Shown one piece after another: positions 29,101 through 39,699 of a stretch of DNA of 64,000 nucleotides. This DNA is from Dendrophyllia cribrosa (taxonomy: Eukaryota > Cnidaria > Anthozoa > Scleractinia > Dendrophylliidae): assembly GCA_024195265.1 (NCBI GenBank), contig JAJLRJ010000014.1, positions 12,985,509 through 13,049,508 on the forward strand, written 5' to 3'. The position numbers and the translations under genes are program-made. The notes beneath the pieces were generated by a model that saw only the letters and a list, made by a program, of their open reading frames with translations, had not been told where the DNA came from and made no database searches. How positions within the stretch are numbered: position 1 is the first letter of the stretch; every line of letters begins with the position of its first letter.

Positions 29101-30225
29101 GATAAATTGTTATTTTCTAAAAAAAAAGAAATAAGAAATAAAGTTGGAAAAGCTTCAATTCGCATAAATTAGGGCAGAGAATATATCCTTACTTTGTCTT
29201 TCTTTTAATAATTAATTACCAAAACTTTAACTACTATCTCCCGCTGTGGCTGTAAATTAGCCTTTGAATTTCCATTAAGGGTTTAAAATGTGTTTTCTCC
29301 TCACAACTTCAATACATTTAATTTAAAATTGTAGGTGGATATTATGTTGATGTGTTTACACGCGAACCTCACATTCTATTGATCAGCATTTAATTTCTCC
29401 CTATAATATCATTGCATTGTCCAGCAGACAGGTAATGAGCATATAGAAAATTATCAACATCGAACATTGAAAGAAACATGTACGGAATTTGAAAAGTAGA
29501 ATCATGATTCCGGTTGAATCATTTGCTAAACTCATCGGTTACCCCATTTTGTTTGTTAGCTAGCGTGTGAAAGTCCAAACTACATGAAACTTGGCAAGCG
29601 CCCTGTTAATTAATTTTTAAAACATCTCTCAAAATGTAAATAATAGAGAAAAGGCGAGAAAACAAAACAGTCTTTGAAAGCAGTTACCGAATTTATAAAT
29701 AAAGTAAACTGCGACGGATTTTTGTATAAAGATAATTATCGGACGATATAATGTTCGTCGATGAAAAAACAGGAAAAGCTATCCAAAATCTCGAATTAAC
29801 AGGTAAATATTGCACCTTAACAGTAAATATTTCGACGGATTTAAATGGTTTAAACATGTTTTAATTTTGTTTTCTTTAATATGTTATTCCGATCAGATAT
29901 TTTCATGCCATAAAGAAATAATGTATATTTAGGGCACTTATACCGCTTCAGAATAATTCTTTAATGTTAGATATTGGCTGCATGCATATTTCTGACGATT
30001 TTCGCAAAAATTAAGTATATTGGGCGTAACAAAAACATTTTACATTACACGGGTTGAGTCAGATATCTGCAGAAATACAAATCGGAGTAGCTATTAAATA
30101 TAAATGATAAACGTATATTGTCTTTCTTTTTCTATTCTTTTACGAACGGCAGGATAAATACCATGTTTGAAACTTTATTTATGAGAGCGGTCCAGATTGA
30201 AAAAAAAAATTCAACAAGTTAACAT
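29101..30225. other. AT-rich stretch without a recognised gene
   Basis: I see no supported coding exon. A short ATG frame with a downstream GT at 29751 was considered and rejected. Confidence 0.4.
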
Positions 30226-30503
30226 TAGGCCCGGGACAAACGTCGAACTTTTCATGAGTCGAACTAAATTCAGCGAATTAAGTTCATGAGAAGTTCGACG
30301 TTTGTCTCAATTAAATTCGACGGACTCATTTGGATCGACCAACACGTTCTATCCGTCTGGAGCAGACGGATAGAACGTGTTGAATTTGGTTCGTCTGAAT
30401 TAAGTTCGACGTTTGACCCAACAGACGAAAACAATTAATTTGGGTCGACCCAAACTGCAATTTAGTTCGACTCATGAAAAGTTCGACGTTTGTCCCGGGC
30501 CTA
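30226..30503. mobile_element. 278-bp palindromic MITE, ends TAGGCCCGGG / CCCGGGCCTA
   Basis: The first 40 bases (TAGGCCCGGGACAAACGTCG...) are inverted at the right end. In the middle is a further perfect palindrome, AACACGTTCTATCCGTCT / AGACGGATAGAACGTGTT. Repeated GTTCGACGTTTG motifs fill the arms. It is non-coding. Confidence 0.8.
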
Positions 30504-31080
30504 GATGAAAAAAGGAAAACGGTGATACTGTACTAGCAATGTCGGTTTTAATGTGCAACGCTTTGTAATTTAATAATTTATATAAATTTTCAGTTATTTT
30601 TTATTACTTAATACTCAGTAGAATCGCTATAACTCGAATTTTTCGCTAACTCGAAGCAAATGTAGTTTTTTCTTCACCTCACTGGTGAATTTTAATTCAC
30701 CAGTGAATTCTGTTTTGTAATTTTGTTTTCTCTTATCGGGATTCCACTTTTTTTATATGATTCTTACTACGTTATGCAACGTTCTTTCGTCAATATATTG
30801 GTCCATAAAAGAAAGCCATCTTGTCTTTAATATCCTGTATGTAGAGGTATTGTGAGTTTTTAGTAATAAATGAAGCGGAGAAAAGTTTTATAGCTTGCTG
30901 TCAGTCTCAAGCTCCCTCAAAGTATAATTTCTAGTTAAGCGACCTCTACCATAGTCTGCTATCTCCTTGAAACGGCCGATCTTCGTCCAACATTTTCTAG
31001 AATCTGCCAGGACAGTCTCCCGTAATCGACCGCAGTTCCTGAGCTCACAAGAAATTCTACTGTTTTATTTTGTACAAGAC
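30504..31080. other. No gene seen
   Basis: AT-rich sequence leading up to the PLE3 end. A weak inverted pair, TTCACTGGTGAATTTTAATT / AATTCACCAGTGAA, sits near 30680-30705. Confidence 0.4.
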
Positions 31081-31126
31081 AAACTGAATGCAAGGCTGGC
31101 TCTACGGCAATGGGCTGATTTATTTA

Positions 31127-31168
31127 GCGCTAATATTTCGGCTAACAAAATTAGCCTTCCTCAGGGCC
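31127..31168 (-). ncRNA. Hammerhead-like motif at PLE3 3' end
   Basis: Minus strand: GGCC, CUGAGGA core, stem II AGGCUAA-UUUU-GUUAGCC with a long pairing, GAAA core, then UAUU. Stem I is damaged on the 3' side (AGCGC in place of GGCC). Stem III would be the self-complementary AUAU. Confidence 0.55.
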
Positions 31169-31282
31169 AGGGCTATACTGAAGGAAAATAGTACTATTAA
31201 AAAATACGTGAGTGGTTAATGATTGGCTAATACAACTGAAATATAAACATAAGATAACATGATATATAGGTAAAATGATAAA

Positions 31283-32272
31283 ATGGGTCCCAACTACGCA
31301 TGCCTTTTTGTTGGTTACATCGAAGAACAAATTATGAGACAGTACAGCGGATTTGTTCCTCAACTTCACAAGAGGTACATTGACGATGTTGTCGGGGTAG
31401 CTTGTTGTAGCCGGGTAGAACTGGAGGACTACATCAACTTCGTATCCAGCTTTTATCCTGCTCTTCAGTATACACACACTATCTCTGAATCTGAACTACC
31501 TTTCCTGGATATCAATTTGCACATTTCTGACGATCATATTAGCACTTCCATCTACTACAAGGACACTGACGCGCACAGCTATCTCCATCACCTCTCTTCA
31601 CACCCTCGCCACTGCAAGGATAGTCTACCGTACAGTCAGCTATTACGTCTTCGCCGTCTCTGTTCTAACGATGCCGACTTATTAGAGAAGGCGGATGAAA
31701 TGACCGCGTTTTTCGTAATGCGAGGTTATTCGCCGTCTTCTCATCAACAAGACCTCAACAAGTTGCGTCAACTTAGACAGATCGACACTCTTAGGACACA
31801 TATCGCCGTCGACAATGGCAGTAGGATTCCTTTAGTTCTCACATATCATCCCTTGAACGATAGAATTAAAAGAATCCTACTTGGCAACTTTAACATTCTC
31901 ACTGATGACTCCGCAACCAGAGAAATATTTCCCCAGCCACCATTGGTTGCATATCGCCGTGATCAGAACGTGCGTGACATCTTGGCCCACACTGCTGATA
32001 GAAATTCACCTGATCGTCTCGCAGGCTCTTCTGCTTGCCAACACGCTCGCTGTCGGACGTGTCAACACATCTCCCCCGACACCACCCTGCAAGGCCCCAA
32101 AAGCACCATCATCATTAAAGAAACCTTCACTTGCGAGACATTAAATCTCATTTACTGCATCTCCTGTCGTCGCTGCTCTGCAGTTTACATTGGTGAAACT
32201 GGGCGTGCTCTTAGGGAACGCTTTGGCGGACACCTCCGCAGCATTGAAAAAACTTACCTGGTTTCCCCTTAG
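31283..32272 (+). pseudogene. PLE2 RT C-terminal half plus GIY-YIG, truncated
   Basis: The frame opens with MGPNYACLFVGYIEEQIMRQ (RT motif B/C region). It contains YIDD near residue 34, ELPFLDINLHI, a YLHHLSSHPRH block, a Cys/His cluster (CQHARCRTCQHI) and the GIY-YIG start (LIYCISCRRC...YIGETGRALRERFGGHLRSI). It stops at 32272. Codons homologous to the rest of the nuclease domain follow in another frame (32317-32400, VKLCGTSKQRKRHEMRLIF), so a second frameshift is present. RT motif A is missing. Confidence 0.9.
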
Positions 32273-32505
32273 CACAGCACTTCAATGCAAACGGCCACTC
32301 TCTGCATGACGCAGAAGTGCGTGGCGTGAAGCTCTGCGGCACAAGCAAGCAAAGAAAGAGACATGAGATGCGACTAATTTTCAAGCTTGGTACGAGTCAG
32401 CTGCGCGGCCTTAATACTGACTTCAGTCCGGTTTATTTAAGGCGCGCGCACTGTTTAAATGGCGTGTTATACAAGAACAGAACCGTCAACCGTTTAAAAT
32501 TGACA

Positions 32506-32542
32506 TTTCACTGAAGAAGGGCTAAGCCCGAAACGTCTGAAA
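32506..32542 (+). ncRNA. Minimal hammerhead-ribozyme motif, PLE2 3' region
   Basis: UUUCA, CUGAAGA, A-GGGC-UAA-GCCC, GAAA, CG, UC, UGAAA. Stem I (UUUCA/UGAAA) differs from that of PLE1 (UUCCA/UGGAA) by one compensatory pair, which supports conserved folding. Predicted cleavage is after GUC. Confidence 0.78.
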
Positions 32543-32697
32543 ACTTTCACATTTTCGGCACTTTTCAACATTAACATTTTCCATTATTTATTGCGTCACA
32601 AGTGCCACGCAGTTTTTTGATTTTTTTTGTTCAACTATTCTGCCTATGATGTATAGGTATGCACATTAACAATTAAGGCAATATATAGAAATTTGAA

Positions 32698-33181
32698 TCA
32701 ATGTTCACTTTGTCGGTTTATGCCGTCTGGTGGTAAAGTTTTACCTCTATATATGAAGTATGCTTCTTTTGCTTTGCGGCGAGATGTGCTGTGAGTGGGT
32801 TGTAATTCCAGTGGGACGAGTTCCATGTCTGTGATAGAGTGGCCAGGTAGGTTAAAGTGGAAGGGGCTACTGCTTAGCATTGGCATTAGCGTGAAGAGGA
32901 TTGTTGGTTGCTTGCCTGTGTTCAGTAAAGCGTTCGCGAAGCGTGCGTTTAGTTTCACCTATGTACTGCTTTTTGCACTTTTTACGTTGGATCATATGAG
33001 TTAAGTTCGTAAAGTTACATGTAATATGATGTCTTATGTTTCTTGTTTTTCCTGTGTTGGTGAAAGTGTAAGATGTTCTCCCATTATCAATGTGTGGGCA
33101 GGTGAGGTATCTGTGCTTGGAGTTACAGAGGAATGTGCCAGCGGGCGGCTTTATTAAGTGGTCACCCTCGGGGAATAGCAA
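32698..33181 (-). pseudogene. PLE3 GIY-YIG endonuclease fragment, frameshifted
   Basis: Upstream frame (33181-32867): a CNSKHRYLTCPHI Cys cluster, then KKCKKQYIGETKRTLRERFT. The frame breaks near 32890 and continues (to 32698) with FHFNLPGHSITDMELVPLE and a short tail. The GIY half has a His (LTHMIQ) where Tyr is usual, and a Cys replaced by Arg. Not functional. Confidence 0.8.
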
Positions 33182-33310
33182 ACTGGCCTCTTAATAGTGG
33201 TGACCGCTTAAAAGAGGTCAAGTTTACAGTAAATATGGGGAGCGATTTAATGCCGGGAATTTGTTAAGTGACCGCTTAATACGGTGCCGGTTAATACAGG
33301 TACGTCTGTA
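33165..33310. repeat. Tigger-like GTGACCGCTTA repeats within PLE3
   Basis: GTGGTCACCCTCGGGG, GTGGTGACCGCTTAAAAGAG and GTGACCGCTTAATACGG are inverted or direct copies of the motif seen at 8313-8487. It is a small element inserted into, or fused with, the PLE3 5' side. Confidence 0.45.
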
Positions 33311-33459
33311 TTGCCTTAATCGTTAATGTGCATACCTATATATCATGTTATCGTATGTTTATATTTCAGTTGTATTAGTCAATCATTAACCACTCACTGC
33401 GTATTTTTTAAATTCAAATTTAAAAAGCCATTAATAGCATTTTCCTTCAGTATAGCCCT

Positions 33460-33500
33460 GGCCATAAGGAAGGCTAATTTTGTTAGCCGAAATATTGGCC
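33460..33500 (+). ncRNA. Hammerhead-like motif, inverted PLE3 end copy (damaged core)
   Basis: GGCC, AUAAGGA (core CUGAGGA mutated), stem II AGGCUAA-UUUU-GUUAGCC, GAAA, UAUU, GGCC. Stem I (GGCC/GGCC) is intact here and damaged in the other copy, so comparing the two defines the original fold. Confidence 0.5.
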
Positions 33501-33726
33501 GCTAAATAAATCAGCCCATTACCGTAGAGCCAGCCTTGCATCCAGTTTGTCCTATACACTTCATATGACGCCTGTCTCGTGCATCTCTACGTAGAGATCC
33601 AGCAAAACCGAACCAGTGCATTTTACTTACGCGTTGTGTGGACCTCTGCATTCAAACGTTTCTCTTAATTTGTATCTTTGTAGTTGTGTTTAAAGGGGCT
33701 ATGCTGCCAATTTTTAGTATCACATT

Positions 33727-34090
33727 GAAGGGGCTATGTCACAATTTTAAGTGTTACTTTAAAAAGCCCAAAAACATAATGGTCCAGTCTAATTTGTTTA
33801 AAATTATTTTATCAGTGCTCTAAGAGTAGAAATAAGTGTCTTGGTCTGCAGATGGCCAGGATGGAAATGGATTCCAACTTGAAAAAATGGAGCCAAATTT
33901 TTTAAGTTTATCGCCTTGAGTCTTGAAAACTCGCTAAAACTCAGATTACTGTTTTTTTTTTCTTGGAAAATTCACTTGATATCTTCCTCTTGGTGTTCTA
34001 TAAGCATTACGTGTATGAAAAAGGTATTAAGTTTTCATTTGGAACAGTTTTGACCCCAAAGCGTCAAAATCACCGTGACAAAGACATATT
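33727..34090. mobile_element. MITE of the GGGGCTATGTCAC family
   Basis: GGGGCTATGTCACAATTTTA on the left and CACCGTGACAAAGACA on the right are degenerate inverted ends. The interior GATGGCCAGGATGGAAATGG block matches 28741-29100. A second AAAGGGGCTATG start at 33694 suggests two overlapping insertions. Confidence 0.55.
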
Positions 34091-34281
34091 TGTACTAAAG
34101 GAAATCCTGAAATAATACAGTCCTTCGCGTTTGGCGGGGATCATGGATAATCATGGCACAACATGCCGCCAAATACAGTGTTTGTATGGGAATCCAATGT
34201 CAAGTAATTTTGGTAAAATTAAAATTATCAAATATTTGTTATTGAAAACTTAGGATACTAGGAAGATCTTACTGATCAAAT

Positions 34282-34440
34282 TTGAGGGATGTGGCTGTGT
34301 TAGAAATTAAGCGTGCAATTAACTGTTTCGTTTTCCATACATCGTCTGTAAATCGTTTTCCGTGAACTGTATTGACAAATGTATCGAAAACAAAAAGAAT
34401 AATTGGCGTGCTTTCTAACATAGCTACATCCCTCATATTA
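34282..34440. mobile_element. Hairpin MITE with GAGGGATGT ends
   Basis: TGAGGGATGTGGCTGTGTTA and TAACATAGCTACATCCCTCA are inverted ends. The frame read across it (69 codons, minus) has no recognisable domain. Confidence 0.6.
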
Positions 34441-34485
34441 TGAAGAGTAAAATCTTTTGACACTAGATTCCCATACAATGGTTGT

Positions 34486-35292
34486 ACCGTGTGGCATAAA
34501 ATTTTCGCGGGAGTTTATTTTTGCGAATTTCAAGAATTTTCCGGCGACTCGCGAAAATTAAATATCGCGAAAATAATCTCTCGCGAAAAAAAAATCCGCG
34601 AAATTTACTCCATTTCTTTATATTACTGAATTTCAATTAAATTGACTGCAAACAATATCACAGCCTTCTTCTTTGCAATTTAAACAAAATGAACAGTGTT
34701 TGCGGTCTCTGTGTAAATTTATAACTCTAGAGAAGACTGTCTACTGAAAAACAAACATTTATGGCTGCGGTACATGAAAACCGTATGAACATGTCCAGTG
34801 TCTGTGCAAACGGGTCGTCTGATGGGACACCATTCTCAAGGGCATTCGTGATGCCACATTTACGCCATCTATTAAGAATGATGGAAGGGCTGCTGTTCAG
34901 GTAGATGAAGAAATCGAGCAGCCATTTCGAGGTTTTCTCACGCATCAAGGGAATCCCCATGTCCACTTTGATGTCTCTGGTTGGACAGCCAGCTGGACAG
35001 CCAACCACCTACCGTATGCTGTAGCTTTGAGTTGTAATGGCCGACTTGTGGCATTTATTAATTAGAGAATACATAAACAAAATGTTAAGAAAATATGAAA
35101 CCCCTTGTTGCTATTTTTGTATGTACCTGTGCCGAACGTGAAATACCGGACAGAACTTGCCTAAGATCCGCGAAAATTTGTTTCCAACAACAGTAAATTC
35201 TGAAATCCAAATTTGCGAAAATTTCTTCCCGCGAAACGCACAAAATCGCCAATCCGCGAAATTAACTCCCGCGAAAATTTCGTGCCACACGG
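34486..35292. mobile_element. 807-bp pogo-like deletion derivative with TA duplication
   Basis: CCGTGTGGCATAAAATTTTC and GAAAATTTCGTGCCACACGG are inverted ends, each bordered by TA (34484-34485, 35293-35294). Subterminal TCGCGGGAGTTT / AACTCCCGCGA arms extend the match. The interior keeps the C-terminal end of a DDE transposase on the minus strand, so the parent was an autonomous pogo/Tc1-type element. A lone end of the same family is at 53785-53905. Confidence 0.8.
34780..34995 (-). pseudogene. C-terminal fragment of a pogo/Tigger-type DDE transposase
   Basis: The frame contains KTSKWLLDFFIYLNSSPSI, then RWRKCGITNALENGV. This reads like the W...A......I..SF.KCGISNALDG segment near the C terminus of pogo/Tigger/Jerky-type transposases. 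The catalytic DDE residues are absent. Confidence 0.55.
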
Positions 35293-35485
35293 TATTTGGC
35301 TCTGGCAGCATGTTTGCCCTGATTACAGGCCATGTGATCCCTCAACAAGCGCAAAGACCTCTATGGACTAGTTTGCTTCAAAATTGCTCTACTGGTGCAG
35401 CGAAACCAGTGACTACAAACAAGAGAAAAAGCTTTGGCTAGGATGGAAAGGGATTGAAACTTCCAAGCTATTCCCTTGCATACCT

Positions 35486-36346
35486 TATTATAGGAAATTA
35501 ACGCTCCATGAAGTTAACGCGAATTCTCAAAATTCGCGTTAATTTAAGTCGCGTTAATTTTTGTGAGCGTTGATTTCCGCGACGTTATTTAAGTGGAGCG
35601 TTCATTTCCGAGATCTTAATTTCACCCCAAATTCTGGATACCGTCCGCAACTGGGAAACAATAACCTATCTTTTCTACACACTATTTTTTAATCTTTTAC
35701 AACGTAAAAACCTTTAAGATATGTCATCTGCAATATTTCCAGTTCATTCTTGCTTTCAGAAGAGCGATTCTCGACATCCGTTTTTTGTACAACACAGCCA
35801 GCCAAAATATCTTTAGAGACATCAATAATCGCGTTAATTTTGTTCAGTTTGAAAATCTTTCCCCTCTCTCGCGTTAATTTCCTTTATTCGAAAGAAAATT
35901 TCCCTCCAATTTGGTTAATTTCAAAGATCTTAATTAGGGGCGGCGAATGGTAAATCCGAGACTCGCCGAGACGCCGAGACCCTTGTTTCAAAATCCGAGA
36001 CCGCAACCGCAGCTACGTTATAAAATCCGAGCCCGAAACCCAATGCGGGAAAAAACCGAGCCCGAGACTCAGTGCTAAAAATATCCAAATCACCTATCAA
36101 ACAACAAACAAGGATGAAGAATGGGAATGCTTGACAAAAGTATCCGAGACTCCGAGACACCGAGACCTTGAGGAAAAAAATCCGACACTCCGAGACAGAA
36201 GAAGCACCAGCCAAACGAGACTTTGAGACTTAAAACAAAATCTGCCGAGATTTCGAGACCGGACCAAAATTTTCCGAGACCCACGATTTTGAAGGTATCA
36301 TTCGCCACCCCTTTAATTTACAGGAGCGTTAATTTCCCATAATAAC
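35486..36346. mobile_element. MITE with GGAAATTAACGCTCC ends
   Basis: TTATTATAGGAAATTAACGC at the left is inverted at the right (GCGTTAATTTCCCATAATAA) with one mismatch. GCGTTAATTT motifs fill both flanks. It hosts the nested MITE at 35936-36312. Confidence 0.75.
35936..36312. mobile_element. 377-bp nested MITE rich in CCGAGAC, 6-bp duplication
   Basis: AGGGGCGGCGAATGGTA and the inverse of ATCATTCGCCACCCCT form the ends. TTAATT lies on both sides (35930-35935, 36313-36318). The interior is made of CCGAGAC / CGAGACGCCGAGAC repeats. It inserted into the MITE at 35486-36346. Confidence 0.75.
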
Positions 36347-36598
36347 GTATGTCTTAGAGAAAACCTAATGATGGTTTGTTTTTCCTTTGACTTTGAAGTG
36401 GCCATTTACCTCTTGGTGTTGTAGAAACGTTTTTCCTCCACAATGCAAGATACTTAATTTTAATTTGAGCACGGGTTTGATCAAAAACATAAAAATTACC
36501 ATGACAAAGTCCCATTCAGATATCTTATTATGCTAGCTTTTAGCTAGAGAAAGAAAAATTCTAAAATAATACGAGATCCTGTTGCAAAGTTCGGAGAA

Positions 36599-36870
36599 CA
36601 GGGATGGCGCAGTGGTGAGAGTCGTGCCTATCTCCCTCCATCAGCACTGGTAAACATTTTTCCTTAATTCGCGTGCCGCCTATTCTTAATTCGCTTCCCA
36701 CAATCTGAACGCACGGAGCAAGCTATGAGAGCACTCGCCTTCTACCAATGTGGTCCGGATTCGATTCACAGAGGCGACGCCATATGTGGGTTGAATGTGT
36801 TGTTGGTTCTCGTCCTTGATCCGAGGGTTTTTCTCCGGGTTCTCCGGTTTTCCTTCCTCCACAAAAATTC
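36599..36870 (+). mobile_element. tRNA-derived SINE, split by a small insertion
   Basis: A box GATGGCGCAGTGGTGAGAG and B box GGTCCGGATTCGATTC (about 36752-36767) are separated by an extra block of roughly 85 bases. This block (36641-36725) resembles the CCTGTTCCAGGC-type MITEs. The tail holds CATATGTGGGTTGAATG and TTTTTCTCCGGGTTCTCCGG. The tRNA-like head and body define a SINE. Confidence 0.75.
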
Positions 36871-37655
36871 CAATTCGATCCAGAAACAGTAGAAGTAAGA
36901 GTCGCCTCGTTGTTTGTTGTTGTTGTTTGTTGTGGATTCCACTGTCATTTGCGTGACTACAAAATTAATCCCAAAGATGTTATAACATGCTAACGCTAAT
37001 AGACCTTCCTTGAGCTTTGCGCGGAGTTTGCGCGGATTTTCGAAAATTCGCTTTAGTTTAGAAGTAATTGCATGGCGCGGACGCAATAAGGATCGGATAG
37101 AAAACCGTATGCAATCTTCACATCGCTATATGATATCGTATGCAATCTTCATATCGTTTCATATCGCTTATGTTTTGAAAACAGATATAGAAATTCCCCG
37201 ACACGGTTTTGGAGGCTAATGTCTGTTTAATATCACACAGCTACCGGTAGTTTCGTGGAGCGAAACGGTAGCGCGGGTAGCGCGTTTATAAACATCGGTC
37301 ATTCTACGTTTTAAGTGCCGTATCGCGTCTAATTTGTATTCTGTCGACGAAACTATAATTTTATGTATTTCTCTATTTTATGAGCTTTAAAATGAGATAT
37401 CTGTTTGGGTTCTTTATGCGTGACACGGTCAAACTCCTTGAGTGTAGCCTTAAGTGAGTGAAATCGCGTAGATGCATGCTTCTCTATAAAAACTTCTCCC
37501 GGTTATTTTCGTTTCTTGATGGAAAAATAACGAAATCGCTCTAAATATAAACTAAAGCACTCACACCGCTGTCCTCATTTTCATTTACTAAAACTAATAG
37601 TGAACTTTAGATTTGAATACGAGTACGAGATTGAGTACGAGTACGACTTTTGAAT

Positions 37656-38106
37656 TTCAAGCCAGTCACTAACACGAGGTCAATATTATTGAAAAACAAG
37701 ACAAAGTAATGTCTAGATTGTCCTTTATAAATAGAATCAAAGGCACAAATCATCTTTTGCATTGCTGACCAGAAGATAAGAAGACTCTAGGCATAAAATT
37801 GTGCTGATAAATGGTTATGTAGAGCACGCGAACTAGGTTTGAAAAGTCGTACTCGTGACTCAATCTCGTCTAAAGTTCGCTAATTATTTTTCGTAGAGTA
37901 AACGTTCGGTACATTCTGTGATCTTGAGCCCCGTGATCTATTATTTTTACGAACTAATCATCTCTCGTATGAGTTTTTGTCAAAAATTCCTTTCTGTTTT
38001 CTATGCAGAAGATGATTTGTGCCTTTGATTCTATTTATAAAGGACAATCTAGACATTGCTTTGTCTTGCTTTTCAATAATATTGACCTCGTGTTAGTAGC
38101 AATGCA
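37656..38106. mobile_element. 451-bp inverted-repeat element with ~95-bp arms
   Basis: CACTAACACGAGGTCAATAT continuing through TAAATAGAATCAAAGGCACA is inverted with few mismatches at 37998-38100. Outside and inside it are inverted ACGAGTACGAGATTGAGTAC / ACTCAATCTCGTC pieces. It is non-coding. Confidence 0.75.
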
Positions 38107-38109
38107 AAT

Positions 38110-39350
38110 ATAAAACGCTCCTGCCACATGCAGGTATCAAGATCGACCGTAATAACTTAGCTTGACACAGAATTATTTCGCAATGAAGACTTTGCTTTAA
38201 TTTCAACAATAGGGTTTAATTAATTTTCTCTAGCCCCATCCGCGCAGGCAACGTTTTGGGCGAGAAGAATTCGAACGAGGACGATTCGTGGTGAAGAGGT
38301 CAAAAATGCGACTGACTAGGGAGGGGGCAGGATAATAGAAAAGTCCGCTTCTCGCTCGCCTCGACTAGCCACCACATCTCACCCCATTTTACCACACCAC
38401 TCCTTTGGTCCCTTTGCACCCGAATAACGGATTGCCCGCGGAAGAGACTAAATTTTCTCCAGTTTTCTGGCACTTGCCGAACTGAATTAAATACGAACTT
38501 GCATTTCGTATTGATATTAACTCAGACCTCAATTAGCCCCAAAGGTTTGTTTGTATCACCACAAAGGTTGTCACAACTCACAATGATTATTCCGTTCAAA
38601 CAATTTTAACCCTGTTTTATTTATACAGGGATTAAATTAAATGTCCTGATATATTCTCATCCAAAATATACACATAGCTTCGGGCATATTAATGCTTCAA
38701 AGATGCACTTTTTGAAAACAAAATCTGATAAAGAATGCAAATTTTTAAAAGTTATTGTTAATTGTTCGTTCTACTGAAAAAAGGTTTTATGCTTGAAAGC
38801 AATATATATATTTTCTTTTACTGAAAACACACGTACATACATACATATACTAATGGAACTGAGGTCACGGGAAGACATTGGATCAAACATAATACAATAG
38901 ATTTTTACCTTTCGTTAAGCGTTTTCACCATTTCGATGTGTCTTACCCATTTACTCTCAGTATGTCGAAGAAAACCTAAAGTGAGATTTTCTAATTGAAA
39001 GATACTGTGAGCATTATTTTCTGGCGGTGTTGTTAATGAATATGCTGTATACGGTAGTTCAAACTTTTGAGTCTGTGGATGAAATCCTAGAGTGTGGCCC
39101 TTCCGTCAAATGAAAGCCAGCTATAATCAGTATTTTGTTTTCGGTGTTGTCTAATATTCTATGCAATGTAGTTCTTAAACTTTTGAGCCATTCAGGATCA
39201 AATCCAATGTCCATTGGAAACCCAAACAGTACTTTTCGTGGTACTAATTAATTAATCCAGTGCAGATGGGACTATATATTCGTATTTTTCGTCAGTAATT
39301 TTCCGCTGTGCCGTTGTTGCTTTTGTCTTCTCTTTCTAGGTAGCTTTTAG
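38110..39350. other. No gene seen
   Basis: AT-rich sequence. One unit of the ~105-bp repeat (GAGTCTGTGGATGAAATCC) sits at about 39068-39130, and a short CATA microsatellite at 38830-38850. Confidence 0.4.
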
Positions 39351-39354
39351 GTTT

Positions 39355-39693
39355 TTTACACTGTAGATTTCTTTTCAATTTGAACGTGACTGCCATAGGA
39401 AGTGAAAGTTTATTAAAGCCTTTCACATGTAGAGTGGTCATTTTCATGCAAATATTTTGCGGCAAATAACTAAAAGCAAACGAAAGAGCCTCAAACATAA
39501 TTTACTGCCTCCCTCTTAGCAATATGGACTGTACATGTATTTATTGCAGATCCATTTCATCTTGAACTTGATTGCTTCAGGAAGTAAAAGAGTTATTATT
39601 AAAGCCACTAAGACTTCCATAAGGTGAAAGTTCATTTTCATGCAAATATTTTGCGCAAATAACTAAAAGCAAACGAAAGGGCCTCAAAAATAA
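39355..39693. repeat. Two tandem ~185-bp units
   Basis: TTCATTTTCATGCAAATATT continuing TTGCG(G)CAAATAACTAAAAGC and CGAAAG(A/G)GCCTCAAA occur at 39437-39500 and 39631-39693, with matching upstream parts. The minus frame through the first unit is not conserved in the second. Confidence 0.65.
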
Positions 39694-39699
39694 ACATTT

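Larger units (their letters stand above)
31271..32645 (+). mobile_element. Penelope-like element PLE2, 5'-truncated, inserted into PLE3
   Basis: It is flanked by ATGATATATAGG (31259-31270) and ATGATGTATAGG (32646-32657), a 12-bp duplication with one mismatch. The 5' end starts inside the RT. The 3' part has GIY-YIG coding, a hammerhead motif and an AAGTGCCACGCAG segment also found at the PLE1 3' end (17468-17480). PLE2 is therefore the same family as PLE1, but has no inverted terminus. Confidence 0.85.
31081..33560 (-). mobile_element. Penelope-like element PLE3 with inverted termini, hosting PLE2
   Basis: On the minus strand the order is: an inverted copy of its own 3' end (33300-33560), a Tigger-like patch (about 33160-33300), a GIY-YIG fragment (33155-32698), 3' UTR, then PLE2 as an insertion, then the rest of the 3' UTR (31081-31270). 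The two end copies share AGCCTTGCAT, AATCAGCCCATT and GTTAGCCGAAATATT. The RT is absent, so this is a dead, 5'-truncated copy. Confidence 0.75.

Noticed and set aside
29751..29801. Possible first exon (MFVDEKTGKAIQNLELT then GT)
   Set aside because: Seventeen codons before a GT are not enough. There is no signal peptide, homology or following exon.
36766..37086. 106-codon minus frame
   Set aside because: It lies over the SINE tail and adjacent repeat and has no domain.
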